In this document: in pieces, positions 25,267 to 33,555 of the stretch
Layout: every line of letters begins with the position of its first letter
How positions within the stretch are numbered: position 1 is the stretch's first letter
Source of the DNA: an uncultured Erysipelotrichales bacterium
GTDB lineage: Bacteria > Bacillota_I > Bacilli_A > Erysipelotrichales > Coprobacillaceae
Reading direction: 5' to 3'
NCBI GenBank assembly: GCA_910579135.1
Contig: CAJTTM010000009.1
Coordinates: forward strand, 15,866 to 79,865
DNA: 64,000 nt
Translations under genes and position numbers: made by a program
Notes under the pieces: model-generated
Told to the model about the DNA's origin: nothing
What the model saw: the letters and a program-made list of their open reading frames with translations, nothing else
The model's database searches: none

Positions 25267-26460
25267 ATGAAAATGAAAAAATTTATTATTCCAATCATTG
25301 TATGTCTAGTAGCTTTCGCATTAGTATTTGTAAATACTAGTCAAACTCAAAAAGTATCTTTGCAAACAACTATATTAGATACAGAAAAAACAGATGGAAC
25401 TGTTATGGCAGAAGAAAAAAATCATGTTATTGAGATTACAGACAATGAAACACCATTAGTTATGATTATTGGACCAAACAAAGGAAATGTAAGAGCTTTA
25501 TCTGTAAATGAATTAGACAGAATAAGAAATAACCTTATTAATTCAGTTAACAAAGAAAGAAAAACAGGGGCAGCAAATATTCTTGTTAGTCAAAATGATA
25601 CATTAGAAGAAACAGGTACAGTAAGAGCAAAAGAAATTATTAAAAAATGGTCACATACTAGACCAAATGGGTCAAATTGGTCAACAGTATTAGTTTCTCA
25701 TGGAATTAGCACAAATGGCTTAATGGCAGGAGAAGATTTAGCAAAGATTTCAATGAATGCAAAAGCTGATTATAAAGATGCATTCATCGATCAAGTTAGT
25801 GATGCCATTCATCAAAGTTTAATGAACTCTCCAACACATAAGAGTGTTATTCTTGATAAAAATTATAGACAAATAGGAATTGGAATTACATCTAAATTAG
25901 AAAAAGGTAAAGTCACAGTTTATGTAACAGAACACTTTAAAAATAATCCATCATCTAAATCTTCAAAGAAGAATGTATCTAAATTAAAATATTCAACAGT
26001 TTCTAATAAGACATATACAGGAAAAGCAATTAAACCTGGAATCACAGTAAAAGATGGATCTAAAACATTAAAGAATGGAAAAGATTATACATTAACATAT
26101 AGCGCAAACAAGAATCCTGGTAAAGCAACAATAACTATTAAAGGAAAAGGAAACTACACTGGAAGTGTTAAGAAGACATTTAACATTGTACCAAAAGCAC
26201 CAAGTTTAAAAGTTGCTTCTTCAAAGAAGAGTGCAAAAGTGACTACAAAGTCAACAGGAGCAAATGGATATATTATTGAATACTCATTAAAGAAAAATAT
26301 GAGTGGTAAAAAGAGCGTGACTATTACAAAGACAAGTGGAACTATAAAAAAACTTACAAGTAAGAAAACGTATTATATAAGAGTAAGAGCATATAAAACA
26401 ATTGGTGGAAAGAAATATTATAGTCCATATAGTAGTGTAAAGCGTGTAAAGGTGAAATAA
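25267..26460 (+). CDS. CAP-domain secreted protein with Ig-like and Fn3 repeats, riboswitch-controlled
   Basis: 397 residues. A hydrophobic N-terminal segment (FIIPIIVCLVAFALVFV) serves as signal peptide or anchor; unlike its paralogue there is no lipobox Cys. The CAP domain spans residues ~80-222 (WSHTRPNGSNWS, NSPTHKSVIL, YVTEHF), but the usual GENLA reads GEDLA. The Ig-like and Fn3 modules after residue ~218 are identical to those of the lipoprotein paralogue except near the end (SSVKRVKVK). The GEMM riboswitch suggests synthesis is tied to the switch between motile and attached states. Confidence 0.87.
   Translation: MKMKKFIIPIIVCLVAFALVFVNTSQTQKVSLQTTILDTEKTDGTVMAEEKNHVIEITDNETPLVMIIGPNKGNVRALSVNELDRIRNNLINSVNKERKTGAANILVSQNDTLEETGTVRAKEIIKKWSHTRPNGSNWSTVLVSHGISTNGLMAGEDLAKISMNAKADYKDAFIDQVSDAIHQSLMNSPTHKSVILDKNYRQIGIGITSKLEKGKVTVYVTEHFKNNPSSKSSKKNVSKLKYSTVSNKTYTGKAIKPGITVKDGSKTLKNGKDYTLTYSANKNPGKATITIKGKGNYTGSVKKTFNIVPKAPSLKVASSKKSAKVTTKSTGANGYIIEYSLKKNMSGKKSVTITKTSGTIKKLTSKKTYYIRVRAYKTIGGKKYYSPYSSVKRVKVK
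25919..26434 (+). repeat. 516-bp perfect direct repeat, copy 2
   Basis: Identical to 19368-19883, offset 6551 bases. The coding regions upstream of the repeat differ greatly in sequence, so a recent gene conversion or recombination is implied, not simple whole-gene duplication. Confidence 0.95.
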
Positions 26461-26476
26461 GAATTTCACCTTTTTC
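26449..26476 (+). terminator. Terminator of the second CAP gene
   Basis: Same AAGGTGAAA / TTTCACCTT hairpin as in the paralogue, followed by TTTCTTTTT. Confidence 0.75.
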
Positions 26477-26536
26477 TTTTTATAATATTGCTTTTTTTAT
26501 AAAGTTTTGTATACTAATAAAAAAGGAGAGAGAAAT

Positions 26537-27352
26537 ATGTATAAATTAATTGCATTAGATTTAGATGGTACTCTTACTAATGATAATAAAGATATCTTAG
26601 AAGAAACAAAAAATGAACTAATTAAACTTTCAAGAAAGGGAGTTGTCATTGTTCTTGCCTCTGGTAGACCAACAGCTGGTATATTTAAAGAAGCTAATGA
26701 ATTAGAATTAGATAAAACTGAAGGCTATTTACTATCATTTAATGGTGCTAGAGTTTTAAATTATAAAACAAATGAAGTCGTATATGAACAAACTTTGAAT
26801 CCAGAGATTGCTCATGAGATGTATGATAGAGCTAAATATTATGGTTTATCACCTCTTACATATAATGCTACTGAGATTATTAGTGAAGATGTTGGAGATC
26901 ATTGGATACAATTAGAAAGCTTTACAACTAAAATGCCTATTAAGCATGTTCATAATTTTAAAGAAGAAATTACAACCCCAGTTAATAAAGTATTAATTAC
27001 TGGCGAGCCATCATATGTAGCAAGCATCATTGATGAATTTAAAGCTCCATATGTTGATAAAATGAGTATATATCGTTCTGATCCATATTTTATTGAATGT
27101 ATGGATAAAGGAATTGATAAAGCTGCTTCATTAAGTATTCTATGTCAACAATTAGGTATTTCTAGAGATGAAACAATAGCATTTGGTGATGGGTATAATG
27201 ATCTATCACTAATAGAATGGTGTCATTTAGGAGTAGCGATGGAAAATGCAGTAGATGAAGTTAAATCTAGAGCCAATTATATTACTAAATCTAATAATGA
27301 TAATGGTATTGCTTATTATCTAAAAGAATTAGAAGAAAAAGGAATGATTTAA
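26537..27352 (+). CDS. Cof-type HAD-IIB family hydrolase
   Basis: 271 residues. Motif I LDLDGTLT, motif II LASGRP, motif IV IAFGDGYNDLSLI, Lys in KGIDKAASL. Very similar in plan to the HAD gene near 3 kb (both have LASGRPT and LSFNGARV/VAFNGSKV), so the two are paralogues. The ATG behind AGGAGAG is preferred to a longer frame without SD. Ended by a strong terminator. Confidence 0.9.
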   Translation: MYKLIALDLDGTLTNDNKDILEETKNELIKLSRKGVVIVLASGRPTAGIFKEANELELDKTEGYLLSFNGARVLNYKTNEVVYEQTLNPEIAHEMYDRAKYYGLSPLTYNATEIISEDVGDHWIQLESFTTKMPIKHVHNFKEEITTPVNKVLITGEPSYVASIIDEFKAPYVDKMSIYRSDPYFIECMDKGIDKAASLSILCQQLGISRDETIAFGDGYNDLSLIEWCHLGVAMENAVDEVKSRANYITKSNNDNGIAYYLKELEEKGMI

Positions 27353-27387
27353 TCAACATAAAATTATCTTTTATGTTGATTTTTTTA
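27352..27387 (+). terminator. Terminator of the HAD gene
   Basis: ATCAACATAAAA / TTTTATGTTGAT perfect 12-bp stem followed by seven T. Confidence 0.88.
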
Positions 27388-27423
27388 TAATAATTCATTT
27401 ATAATAATATAGAGGTGAGCACA

Positions 27424-28017
27424 ATGGAATTAAAAGATATTATTAGAGATTATAAAAATAGATTCCAATTATCTAATAAAGATTTAGCTGAAACATTTGG
27501 AGTGACTCCTAATACAATCACACGTTGGTTACATGGGGATATAAAGAATTTACAAGATGAAACAGCAGATCGAATTAGTCAAAAGATAGGCTATGATGTT
27601 CAAACATTACTTAAAGGTAAAGAGATTAATCTTAAAAGACCAATTCTAGGCTTAGCAAAAGCTGGATATGATATGTTTTTACAAGATAACTATTTAGGAG
27701 AAGAGGATGTTTCTACTAATGAATTTAAAAATGGTAGCTTTTATTTAAAGGTTGTTGGTGATTCAATGAATGCTTCAGGAATTATTGATGGTGGTTTAGT
27801 TTACGTTCAATCATGTAGTACTGTTTCTAATGGTGATATTGCAGTTATTGCATTTAATGATGAAGTTACAATTAAAAAGTATTATGTTTCAAAAGACGGT
27901 ATCACATTAAAAGCTACGAACCCTGATGTTACAGATAAACATTTTACTTTAACAGAAGCCAAAAAAGCTCATCTTAGAATCATTGGAAAAGTTATATTTG
28001 CGAAAAATTATATGTAA
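27424..28017 (+). CDS. LexA-like repressor with XRE helix-turn-helix and S24 peptidase
   Basis: 197 residues. Residues 1-66 form a Cro/C1-type HTH (LSNKDLAETFGVTPNTITRW), not the winged helix of classic LexA. The C-terminal S24 domain has the catalytic Ser in GDSMNASG and Lys in VTIKKYY, and an Ala-Gly cleavage site in LAKAGYD. This is the SOS-repressor form found in Erysipelotrichia-like bacteria, so it is probably the LexA equivalent; a phage repressor is the alternative, but no phage genes adjoin it. The ATG is chosen because GAGGTG is its SD; the upstream GTG is part of it. Confidence 0.85.
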   Translation: MELKDIIRDYKNRFQLSNKDLAETFGVTPNTITRWLHGDIKNLQDETADRISQKIGYDVQTLLKGKEINLKRPILGLAKAGYDMFLQDNYLGEEDVSTNEFKNGSFYLKVVGDSMNASGIIDGGLVYVQSCSTVSNGDIAVIAFNDEVTIKKYYVSKDGITLKATNPDVTDKHFTLTEAKKAHLRIIGKVIFAKNYM

Positions 28018-28044
28018 AAAGATTCCCGATTGGGAATCTTTTTT
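28016..28044. terminator. Two-way terminator between lexA-like gene and ddh
   Basis: AAAAAGATTCCC / GGGAATCTTTTT with a 4-base loop: T-runs on both strands for the two convergent genes. Confidence 0.9.
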
Positions 28045-29029
28045 ATAACATAATCTTTCTTAATTCTTCAGAGCTCATTGCACTTAAATATGCAGGAGCA
28101 ATATCAAATACTGTTTTACATCCAGTTTGTCCTTCTTTAGCTAAGCGATAAACAGCTCTAGCATAAGCAACAATAACACTTGCAGTAAATTCTGGGTTTG
28201 AATCCAATTTTAAACTATATTCAATCAAATGTGAGTTTTCATTATTCCATCCCGTTTTTCCACTACGTAATACAAAACCACCATGTGGGATACCACTATG
28301 ATTACGTTGTAATTCTTCTTCACTTATAAAATATACAGTTGTATCATAATCAGCAAAATAATTAGGCATTGTCTTAATTTCTTCTTCTATCTTTTCAGCA
28401 TCTGCCCCTTCTTCTAAAACAACATAACATTCTCTTGTATGTTTTTGACGAGTTGTAAGTTCTGGATTATTACCACTACGTACTGCTTCAAGTGCTGATT
28501 CTACAGGTACTGTATATTGTCTAGCATCTTTGACACCTTTAATTCTTCTAATTGCATCAGAATGTCCTTGACTTACACCACGTCCCCAGAATGTATAATC
28601 ACTACCATTTGGTAAAACTGCACTTGCATAAAGTCTATTTAATGAAAACATACCTGGATCCCATCCAGAAGAAATAATTGCAACATTTCCCCCAGCTTTA
28701 GCAGCATTATCAACATTTTCAAAATGTTCAGGTATTTTAGCGTGTGTATCAAAACTATCAATAACATTAAACATAGAAGCATATTCTGGTGTTTGATGTG
28801 GTAAGTCAGTAGCACTTCCTCCACATAAAATCATAACATCAATCTTATCTTTCCATTCTTTAATATCATTAATTGAACAAACCTCTACACCTTCAGTTAA
28901 GATAGCTAAATCTTTAGGATTTCTTCTCGTAAAAACAGCAACTAATTCCATATCATCATTTTGTTTAATTGCACATTCTACACCACGACCTAAATTTCCA
29001 TAACCAAGTATTCCAATTCTTATATTCAT
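28043..29029 (-). CDS. ddh: meso-Diaminopimelate dehydrogenase
   Basis: 328 residues, the family length. NADPH-binding start RIGILGYGNLGRGVE, then AVFTRRNP, and substrate-site strings SSGWDPGMFSLNR and FWGRGVSQGHSDAIRR. The enzyme turns tetrahydrodipicolinate into meso-DAP in one step. It duplicates the outcome of the four-gene acetylase route encoded at 8.4-12.3 kb. Monocistronic with SD GGAG. Confidence 0.95.
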   Translation of the reverse strand: MNIRIGILGYGNLGRGVECAIKQNDDMELVAVFTRRNPKDLAILTEGVEVCSINDIKEWKDKIDVMILCGGSATDLPHQTPEYASMFNVIDSFDTHAKIPEHFENVDNAAKAGGNVAIISSGWDPGMFSLNRLYASAVLPNGSDYTFWGRGVSQGHSDAIRRIKGVKDARQYTVPVESALEAVRSGNNPELTTRQKHTRECYVVLEEGADAEKIEEEIKTMPNYFADYDTTVYFISEEELQRNHSGIPHGGFVLRSGKTGWNNENSHLIEYSLKLDSNPEFTASVIVAYARAVYRLAKEGQTGCKTVFDIAPAYLSAMSSEELRKIML

Positions 29030-29120
29030 TTTATTTCTCCTCTACAAAAATAATATTTTTTTATAATTGAATATTATACACTATTCTCTTATTCAATAAA
29101 ATACCTTTTTATCAATTCAT

Positions 29121-29149
29121 AAAAAGGTCACCTTAGCAAGATGACCTTT
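29121..29149 (-). terminator. Terminator of the T-box-controlled ABC operon
   Basis: AAAGGTCA / TGACCTTT stem with TTTTT on the minus strand, just after the ATPase stop codon. Confidence 0.75.
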
Positions 29150-29153
29150 ACAT

Positions 29154-29948
29154 TTATCCTAATAACATTCTATCATTTACAAATTCTTCTCCACTAGCCT
29201 CTTCAAATTTCTTTAGTAAATCAGAAACTTGTAAATTCTTTTTTTCTTCACCTTTGACATCATATATAATATGACCATCATACATCATAATCAAACGATT
29301 ACCAATATCAATAGCATCTTTCATATTATGTGTTACCATCATTGCAGTTAAATTCTGTTCAGTAACAAGTTTATTTGTAAGACTTAATACCTTAGCGCTT
29401 GTTGCTGGATCTAAAGCCGCAGTATGCTCATCAAGAAGTAAAAGTTTTGGTTTTTGTAAAGTTGCCATCAATAATGTTAAAGCTTGTCTTTGACCACCAG
29501 ACAACAAACCAACCTTTGTTGTTAAACGATCTTCTAATCCAAGTCCTAATGATTTAACAACTTCATAATATTCCTCTCTTTCTTCTTTTGTAACACCCCA
29601 TGATAACCCTCTTCTTCTTCCCCTTCTTTTTGCAAGAGCAAGATTTTCTAAAATCTGCATTTGTGAAGCAGTTCCTAACATAGGATCTTGAAAAAGTCTT
29701 CCAATTTTCTTGGCACGTTGATGTTCAGGTTGTAATGATATATCTTCACCATCTAAAGTAATCACACCACAATCCATAGGATACAATCCAGAAATCATAT
29801 TCAATAACGTTGATTTACCAGCACCATTACCTCCAATAATTGTTACAAAATCTCCTGCATTTAACTCTAAATCAATTTCATGAAGAACTTTTTTCTCATT
29901 AACAGTCCCAAGATTAAAAGTTTTACTTACTTTTTCTAGTTTAAGCAT
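29154..29948 (-). CDS. ABC transporter ATP-binding protein (amino-acid importer of TrpXYZ type)
   Basis: 264 residues. Walker A GGNGAGKST, Q-loop FQDPMLGT, signature LSGGQRQAL, Walker B LLLLDEHTAALDP, H-loop VTHNM. The EH after Walker B and the RRGRRRG insert are typical of ATPases paired with ABC_sub_bind-family receptors. Start at the ATG nine bases from AGGAGA; a TTG directly after the SD is too close. It overlaps the permease gene by eight bases. Confidence 0.9.
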   Translation of the reverse strand: MLKLEKVSKTFNLGTVNEKKVLHEIDLELNAGDFVTIIGGNGAGKSTLLNMISGLYPMDCGVITLDGEDISLQPEHQRAKKIGRLFQDPMLGTASQMQILENLALAKRRGRRRGLSWGVTKEEREEYYEVVKSLGLGLEDRLTTKVGLLSGGQRQALTLLMATLQKPKLLLLDEHTAALDPATSAKVLSLTNKLVTEQNLTAMMVTHNMKDAIDIGNRLIMMYDGHIIYDVKGEEKKNLQVSDLLKKFEEASGEEFVNDRMLLG

Positions 29949-30873
29949 TCTTATCAATCTCCTTTCCTGTTAATTTCTTATACATTGATACCTGTTTACG
30001 TTTAGAAAGCATAACAGGAATTGTCAATGCAATAGCAACAAGAATAGCAGTTAAGATTTTTAAATCATCTGTATTTAATCCCATTTGTAATACAACTGCA
30101 ACAATAATTCTATATATAATTGAACCAACAACAATAGATGTTAAAGCTAAAGCGAAACCACCTTTTTTATTAGAAATAACAACCTCTCCAATAACAATAG
30201 ATGCAAGCGCTATAACAATAGCTCCAGTTCCAACACGAACATCAGTTGCTTGACCATATAAAGCATTTAATCCACCCGATAATCCAACTAGTCCATTAGA
30301 AATCATCAATCCTAATAATTTCATATGATCAGTATCAATCCCTAAAGATCTAGCCATCTGTTCACTATTTCCAGTCGCTCTAATTGAAGAACCTAACTCT
30401 GTTCCAAAGAACCAATATAAAATACCAACAAATATAATAACAAATAATAAAGCAACAACAAAAGTTACATAATATCTATTAATATTTAAAGAAGTAGCAA
30501 TATCATTAAACAAAGTATTCGCACTTGTTAATGGTAAATTTGCACGACCACCCATGATTCTTAAATTAATAGAATATAATCCTATCTGAGTTAAAATACC
30601 TGCAAGAATAGCTGGAATCTTACATTTTGTATGCAATAAACCTGTAATAGCTCCTGCAATAAATCCAGAAATAATAGAAGCTAAGATGGCAAGGATTGGA
30701 TGGAAACCATTCAGCACACAAATTGCACAAACAGCTCCACCAGTTGCAAAACTTCCATCAACTGTTAAATCAGCTATATCTAATAATCTAAATGTAATAT
30801 AAACACCAAGAGCCAAAAACCCCCAAATGAGACCTAAGTCAACAGCCCCTAAATAAGTATAAAATAGACCCAT
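29941..30873 (-). CDS. ABC transporter permease (amino-acid importer of TrpXYZ type)
   Basis: 310 residues, about nine membrane segments, branched-chain-transporter-like permease fold: LTVDGSFATGGAV near the N-terminus, RATGNSEQMARSLGID in the coupling region, ISNGLVGLSGGLNALY. It forms the channel with the neighbouring ATPase and receptor. ATG behind AGGTG is preferred to the TTG two codons upstream. Starts ten bases after the receptor gene. Confidence 0.9.
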   Translation of the reverse strand: MGLFYTYLGAVDLGLIWGFLALGVYITFRLLDIADLTVDGSFATGGAVCAICVLNGFHPILAILASIISGFIAGAITGLLHTKCKIPAILAGILTQIGLYSINLRIMGGRANLPLTSANTLFNDIATSLNINRYYVTFVVALLFVIIFVGILYWFFGTELGSSIRATGNSEQMARSLGIDTDHMKLLGLMISNGLVGLSGGLNALYGQATDVRVGTGAIVIALASIVIGEVVISNKKGGFALALTSIVVGSIIYRIIVAVVLQMGLNTDDLKILTAILVAIALTIPVMLSKRKQVSMYKKLTGKEIDKNA

Positions 30874-30883
30874 GAGCAAACAC

Positions 30884-31879
30884 CTATTCTATAAAGTTAG
30901 CTTCTTCTGGATAATCTGCTTTATTTGTAGAAAGGCCACATTTTTTAGCAACCTTTAAATTAATTACTAATGTACAATCTTCAGCTTTTAATTGACCAAT
31001 TGCAGTATTAGCAGCAGTCTTATCTCCATTTAAAATAGCAATCGCTTGTTCTCCAGCTAATCTTCCTAAATTCTTATAATTAATACCATAAGTAGCGAAA
31101 CCACCAGATTTACACATACCTTCTTCACCAACAATAGTTGGAATCTTAGCAGGAGAAGCAACAGCTTCAACACTACTCATATAAGTAGCTAATAAGTTAT
31201 CAGTTGGAATATAAATAACATCCATTTTATCAGAAACAACTTTTTCACTAACTGCTTGAATATCATTTGAATCTGAAACTTTGTATACTTTATATTCATA
31301 ACCATTATCCTTAGCAGCTTGTTCAGCAATATTACCTTGGAAAATAGAATTATCTTCACTACCACAATACATAATCGCTACCTTTTTAGCATCTGGTAAT
31401 AATTTCTTCATTAAATCAAATTGTTCTTTAACAGGAGTTAAATCGCTAGCACCTGTTACATTTCCACCAGGAGCATCATTGCTCTTTACTAATTTTGTAC
31501 TTTCATAATCAGTAACTGCACATCCAACAATTGGAAGTTCTGTTGTAGCAGAGGCTACAGATTGAAGTGCAGGGGTTGCAATTGCATAAATTAAATCATT
31601 ATTTCCATTAACTAATTTATCTGCAACTGTTGGACAGTTTGCTTGATCACCTGCAACTTGATAATCAATATTCTCTTCTTTTATTCCATTTTCAAGTAAA
31701 ACTTCTTTAAATCCCTCATAAGATGCATCTAAAGCATCATGTTGCATTAATTGGATAACCCCAACTTTTGCTTTTGATAAATCCTTTGCTTGATTATTAT
31801 CTTGATTATCAGAATTACCAGTTCCACAACCAGTTAATAACAATCCTAATGTAAGTAAACTTACAACTAATTTCTTCAT
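30884..31879 (-). CDS. ABC transporter substrate-binding lipoprotein
   Basis: 331 residues. Lipobox LLTGC after a short signal peptide, then an Asn/Gln linker, then the ABC_sub_bind fold (KVGVIQLMQHDALDASYEGF, VGCAVTDYES, IMYCGSEDNS). This receptor family includes TrpX, whose operons are often T-box regulated. Here the leader T-box reads a Phe codon, so phenylalanine or a precursor is the predicted ligand. The inner ATG, eight bases from GGAGG, is preferred over the ATG two codons earlier. Confidence 0.9.
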   Translation of the reverse strand: MKKLVVSLLTLGLLLTGCGTGNSDNQDNNQAKDLSKAKVGVIQLMQHDALDASYEGFKEVLLENGIKEENIDYQVAGDQANCPTVADKLVNGNNDLIYAIATPALQSVASATTELPIVGCAVTDYESTKLVKSNDAPGGNVTGASDLTPVKEQFDLMKKLLPDAKKVAIMYCGSEDNSIFQGNIAEQAAKDNGYEYKVYKVSDSNDIQAVSEKVVSDKMDVIYIPTDNLLATYMSSVEAVASPAKIPTIVGEEGMCKSGGFATYGINYKNLGRLAGEQAIAILNGDKTAANTAIGQLKAEDCTLVINLKVAKKCGLSTNKADYPEEANFIE

Positions 31880-31908
31880 ATTCATTTCCTCCCCTTTTAT
31901 TTTAAAAA

Positions 31909-32155
31909 CAAAAAACACTCACCATAGAGGGCGAGTGATCGCGTTACCACCTCAGTTTATTGCATTCTCACAAATACAAACTCGACAAGTTAAATAACTT
32001 TCATTTTTAACGGTATGATACCCGACTGTCCCTTATCAGAACAGTAACTCCGTGGTGAATTCAAAATGCTTTATCGTATGATTTGCACCAAACATCATAT
32101 CTCTTATGTCTCAAGCACTTTTACTATGTCACTTCAATGTTTTTGTTTTTAATAA
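31909..32155 (-). promoter_or_regulatory. T-box leader with Phe (UUC) specifier
   Basis: On the minus strand: stem I with distal loop TTTGGTGCAAATC, specifier-loop motif GAA-TTC-ACC, then the T-box GAGGTGGTAACGCG and terminator ACTCGCCCTC/ GGTGAGT with TTTTTT. In the Leu T-box of this same window the same GAA position precedes CTC, a Leu codon, which supports the reading. Uncharged tRNA-Phe should allow transcription of the ABC operon. Confidence 0.85.
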
Positions 32156-32166
32156 TGTATAGTATT

Positions 32167-32195
32167 ATCTTAAATGAGTTAATTTTATTTGTCAA
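32167..32195 (-). promoter_or_regulatory. Promoter of the Phe T-box operon
   Basis: Perfect TTGACA and TAAGAT at exactly 17 bp, a few bases upstream of the leader. Confidence 0.75.
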
Positions 32196-32286
32196 TTAGA
32201 AATTTACATTTCATAAAAAAATTATTTTTTATTTCTATTTTATATAAATAAATTCTATATTTTTCTAAAAATAGTAATCAATGATA

Positions 32287-33555
32287 CTATAAAATGACTT
32301 TTCTATAATAAATAGAATTCATTATCGCACATAAAAATAATGGAAACATAAAAATAAATACAAGTATCAAACATAAATAACTTTCTAAAAAACCTCTTAA
32401 TATCAAAGATATAAATATATTAGCAATATATAATAACGAACAAATGAAAATAAAGCCATAGAAACTTAATATTTCATTTTTCAAGATTTTCTTTTGACTG
32501 TCTTTCATATATCCTATTCTTTCAATAGAATCATATATTTTTTTCCTTGTCGATACTTCAGTAGAAAGCTTAAACATAATTGATAATGATAATAAAATAT
32601 TCATAACTACAAAAGATATTAATGCAAGCATCATTTCTATTGGATTTTTTAAACATGATACCATTAAAGCAATTAATAAAATATCACTAACAATTAATAA
32701 TATAATATTCTTTTTTAAAACTTTAATATTATTTCTCAACAATCCAAAAGTGATTAATGTGATAGGTTGATTTGTTTTTTTTTGATGTGTCATTTCATTT
32801 AAATAAGAAATAAATACTTTATCTAAAAACATATAAAAACCAATCATTCCAATAACAGAAAAAGCAAGAATACTTTTTACATCAGAACCATAATAATAGA
32901 TACCTATAATAGGCCCCAAAAATAATATCCATGATAAAGCTTTTTTTATTTTTATATCAATATGTAAATTATAAAAAGAAGGTAAACTTAATGATGAAGG
33001 TATCATCTTATCATCAGTTAATAAGGTTTTAATAGAGTTACGAAAAGAATAACCTAAATTTAAAATAGTGCACCAAATAATCACAATAGATAAAATCAAA
33101 ATAGTAGAATAAATAGCAGAAGCCTGAATTGTGATGACTTCTTGAGAATGTAAATAATGCACTAAAAACATATTTACAAATGGAATTAAACCAATAGCAC
33201 AAGCTATACCTACAGGAATTGCGATAAAAAGAAGTATACCTGTTTGATATAAAAGATATTTTGCAATTTGCAAATATGTACTACCACATACTAAACGAAC
33301 AGCTAAGTCCTTTGCTTTCTTTTTTACAAAGAAATCATTCGCAAAGAAGATAACAATCATACATATCGTAATAACCATAACAGTAATAAATGTGGACATA
33401 TTATTTTGGCTATTGATAAAGTGCACACCTACCATATCACTATAAGAGAGATTAAAAAATAGAAATATAAACATTGATGTCATAACAAATGTTAACCAAT
33501 AAAAGATAGATCTAGAAAGGTCATCTTTAATGGAACGAAGTGAATCTAAAAACAT
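32287..33555 (-). CDS. FtsX-like ABC permease, short BceB type
   Basis: 422 residues, about eight to ten membrane segments. The N-terminal MFLDSLRSIKDDLSRSIFYW and KKKAKDLAVRLVCGST segments match FtsX/MacB-type permeases of peptide-resistance exporters. The large extracellular domain of true BceB proteins (about 650 residues) is absent, so it may be a minimal form acting on another substrate. The start overlaps the ATPase stop (TAATG). No two-component system is next to it. Confidence 0.75.
   Translation of the reverse strand: MFLDSLRSIKDDLSRSIFYWLTFVMTSMFIFLFFNLSYSDMVGVHFINSQNNMSTFITVMVITICMIVIFFANDFFVKKKAKDLAVRLVCGSTYLQIAKYLLYQTGILLFIAIPVGIACAIGLIPFVNMFLVHYLHSQEVITIQASAIYSTILILSIVIIWCTILNLGYSFRNSIKTLLTDDKMIPSSLSLPSFYNLHIDIKIKKALSWILFLGPIIGIYYYGSDVKSILAFSVIGMIGFYMFLDKVFISYLNEMTHQKKTNQPITLITFGLLRNNIKVLKKNIILLIVSDILLIALMVSCLKNPIEMMLALISFVVMNILLSLSIMFKLSTEVSTRKKIYDSIERIGYMKDSQKKILKNEILSFYGFIFICSLLYIANIFISLILRGFLESYLCLILVFIFMFPLFLCAIMNSIYYRKVIL

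Noticed and set aside
19736..26469. Identical reverse-strand frames of about 60 codons at the ends of both CAP genes
   Set aside because: They are antisense shadows of the duplicated Fn3 region and have no SD.
27424..28017. Prophage C1 repressor
   Set aside because: No phage genes flank it; it stands between housekeeping-type genes with tight terminators, so a chromosomal LexA role fits better.
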